Below are positions 33,966 through 35,576 of a stretch of 35,576 bases of DNA, piece after piece. The stretch is from Peptostreptococcaceae bacterium (GTDB taxonomy: Bacteria > Bacillota > Clostridia > Peptostreptococcales > Filifactoraceae). Within the stretch, counting starts at the first letter, position 1. The number at the start of each line of letters is the position of its first letter. The DNA is taken from assembly GCA_030532705.1 (NCBI GenBank), contig JAUNKR010000022.1:1-35576 (forward strand). Reading direction: 5' to 3'. Under the pieces are notes generated by a model that was not told the DNA's origin, ran no database searches, and saw only the letters and a program-made list of their open reading frames with translations. The translations under genes and the position numbers were made by a program.

Positions 33966-35339
33966 ATGGTGTTACAAGAGAATAAAATTTATGAAATAGA
34001 AATCGTTGATATCGGACATAAAGGAGAGGCTATCGGAAAATATGATGGATTTACTGTCTTTGTAGATGGAGCCATTACAGGCGATATTGTGAAAGCAAGG
34101 ATCGCAAAGTCCAAAAAAAATTATGCCGTCGGAGACTTGGTAGAAATCATCAAACCAAGCCCTGATCGCGTAGAGCCTCGATGCCCGTTGACCGGCATTT
34201 GTGGTGGATGTACGATGATGAATTTGGATTACAAAAAGCAATTGGAGCTCAAACGATCCATCATCTTTGAGAATTTGGTGCGTATCGGAAAACTGGTGGA
34301 CCCCAACCTAAAACCCATCATCGGCATGGAAGATCCATACTACTATCGAAACAAAGCACAATTTCCTGTTGGACTTAATGAAAAGGGAGAAGTCGAGATC
34401 GGCTTTTATAAGAAGAGGAGCCATGACATTATCGCCTTCGATGAGTGCCATATTCAGCATCCGAGCAATACAAAGATCTTAGAGATCATCAAAAATTTTG
34501 TCCTCGAAAACAAGATCTCGATCTACGATGAGAAAACAGGGCGGGGCACATTGCGCCGTATCGTGACAAGAGTTGGATACAAGACGGGTGAGATCATGGT
34601 CGTGCTCGTTACTTCGGATGCGAAAAATCATGGATTTGAAATTTTGGCCCGGCGATTGCATGAGGCAGATCCGAATATCAAAAGCGTGATCCAAAACATC
34701 AACAGCAGCAGAGGAAATGCGATCTTAGGGCAGGAAAATAAATTGATTTTCGGAAAAGAAAAGATCATCGATTATTTACACGACTTTCGATTTGAGATCT
34801 CAGCCCATTCTTTCTATCAAGTCAATCCGGTCCAGACCGATGTGATGTACTCCAAAGCACTTGAGTACGCTGACCTGACAGGAAATGAAACGGTATTCGA
34901 CCTCTATTGCGGGATCGGGACGATCTCCCTCTTTCTATCGCAAAAAGCAAAAAAAGTATATGGGATCGAGATCGTGCCCCAAGCGATCGAAGACGCTAAA
35001 CGCAATGCACAGATCAACAATGTTGAGAATGCCGAATTCATTGTCGGCAAAGCGGAAGTCGAAGTGCCCAAACTGTACAAAAAAGGGATCCGCGCCGATG
35101 TGGTCGTTGTCGATCCGCCACGCAAAGGGATTGAAGAGATCGTGCTCAGAACCATCGCCGACATGCAAGTTCCGCGCATCATCTATGTCTCCTGCAATCC
35201 GTCCACCATGGCAAGAGATATCGACATCCTCACACAACTCGGCTATGAGATGAACGAATGCACCGGAATTGATAACTTCTGCCACAGTATGCATACAGAA
35301 TGTGTCGTGAAGCTCACTCGAGCCGGGGCAAGTGCTTAG
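33966..35339 (+). CDS. rlmD: 23S rRNA (uracil-5-)-methyltransferase, RlmD/RlmCD type
   Basis: A 457-residue RNA methyltransferase making 5-methyluridine in 23S rRNA. An N-terminal TRAM domain (1-65: IVDIGHKGEAIGKYDGFTVFV) is followed by the 4Fe-4S cluster site Cys73, Cys79, Cys82 (CPLTGICGGC) and Cys161 (DECHIQ). The SAM domain has QVNPVQTDVMYSKAL, FDLYCGIGTISLFL and VVVDPPRKG, and the catalytic Cys410 in YVSCNPST. All are intact. In Firmicutes RlmD-like proteins may modify U747, U1939 or both (RlmCD), and the sequence cannot decide which; TrmA-type tRNA activity is less likely given the cluster and TRAM. GAGG precedes the ATG. Confidence 0.93.
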   Translation: MVLQENKIYEIEIVDIGHKGEAIGKYDGFTVFVDGAITGDIVKARIAKSKKNYAVGDLVEIIKPSPDRVEPRCPLTGICGGCTMMNLDYKKQLELKRSIIFENLVRIGKLVDPNLKPIIGMEDPYYYRNKAQFPVGLNEKGEVEIGFYKKRSHDIIAFDECHIQHPSNTKILEIIKNFVLENKISIYDEKTGRGTLRRIVTRVGYKTGEIMVVLVTSDAKNHGFEILARRLHEADPNIKSVIQNINSSRGNAILGQENKLIFGKEKIIDYLHDFRFEISAHSFYQVNPVQTDVMYSKALEYADLTGNETVFDLYCGIGTISLFLSQKAKKVYGIEIVPQAIEDAKRNAQINNVENAEFIVGKAEVEVPKLYKKGIRADVVVVDPPRKGIEEIVLRTIADMQVPRIIYVSCNPSTMARDIDILTQLGYEMNECTGIDNFCHSMHTECVVKLTRAGASA

Positions 35340-35370
35340 GTTTGATGTGCAACAAAAAAGGGTTAAGCAA

Positions 35371-35576
35371 ATGAATATAATTGATGCGACTCAAAATATA
35401 TTGACAGCTTATGAGAGCGACCAATTCAATCTGGAAAAGTGGAGATCCTATATGGAATCTTCTGTACCGCATGCAAAAGAGATATGCCTTCAAGACATGG
35501 AAGATAGTATCTCAGAAGCGCGTTTATCATGGGAAAAGAATTACTTGCCCGTGTTAAATTCTGTTCCTCATAACAT
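35371..35576 (+). CDS. 5' end of an unrecognised gene (partial)
   Basis: The frame is open from the ATG at 35371 to the window end, 68 codons. An in-frame GTG at 35347 could add eight residues. AAGGG lies about 9 bases before the ATG. The visible protein is acidic and helical, with DATQNILTAYESDQFNLEKW near the start, two Cys-free helices and ICLQDMEDSISEARLSWEKN later. There is no signal peptide or known motif. It starts 31 bases after rlmD, so it may be co-transcribed. I do not recognise it. Confidence 0.6.
   Translation, partial: MNIIDATQNILTAYESDQFNLEKWRSYMESSVPHAKEICLQDMEDSISEARLSWEKNYLPVLNSVPHN

Noticed and set aside
1-35576. CRISPR array, tRNA, rRNA, insertion sequence or prophage
   Set aside because: No regularly spaced repeats, cloverleaf with CCA end, rRNA stretches, transposase or integrase motifs were seen on either strand.

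Overview
The window reads as chromosomal DNA from a low-GC, Gram-positive-type bacterium, most likely a member of the Bacillota class Clostridia. The evidence is a set of Firmicutes markers (Bacillus-type purR next to spoVG, an RNase PH–RdgB fusion, an S-layer-homology protein, sbcDC), strong AGGAGG ribosome binding sites and sigma-A promoters, many with an extended TGn -10 element. Genus cannot be fixed from the sequence alone. All convincing genes are on the + strand. I see no rRNA, tRNA, insertion sequence, prophage or CRISPR array.

Region by region. (1) 1-2146: the 3' end of a cut-off gene with a Pro/Thr-rich linker, then an exported SLH-domain protein and a terminator. (2) 2185-7268: a signalling cluster. 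It holds a lipoprotein with a solute-binding domain, seven membrane segments and a degenerate kinase-like end, then a membrane histidine kinase, a NarL/FixJ-type response regulator, and a stand-alone receiver-like protein that has lost its catalytic residues. (3) 7251-9366: an AIM24-family gene on its own promoter, a gene-poor gap, and a secreted cell-wall-repeat/CAP-like protein on a strong promoter. (4) 9437-15064: a MoxR-type AAA ATPase with a VWA-domain partner, followed by a GAF-GGDEF-PAS-GGDEF-EAL cyclic-di-GMP protein. (5) 15126-16774: purR and spoVG separated by a 400-base AT-rich spacer. (6) 16785-23525: a tight run of exported amidase, rph-rdgB fusion, NlpC/P60 protein, B12-binding radical SAM protein, TPR protein and RseC/MucC-like membrane protein. 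(7) 23566-26654: recA and lepA, each with its own promoter and terminator. (8) 26898-35576: sbcD-sbcC behind a possible leader terminator, a SAM methyltransferase, hslO behind a leader with alternative pairings, rlmD, and the 5' end of an unrecognised gene.

How the genes may work together. Region 2 looks like an extracellular ligand sensor: an SBP-7TM receptor without a usable ATP site would pass its signal to the adjacent active kinase and regulator, with the pseudo-receiver as a possible modulator. This is the best candidate here for an undescribed system. Region 6 joins wall hydrolases with RNA and nucleotide housekeeping. Its promoter region has helically phased TTACAA repeats resembling WalR boxes, which would fit wall-stress control of the amidase. 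Regions 7 and 8 are mainly DNA repair, translation and proteostasis housekeeping with several structured leaders.

All function calls rest on motifs read by eye. No database search was run, and statements about what is usual for a family come from general knowledge.
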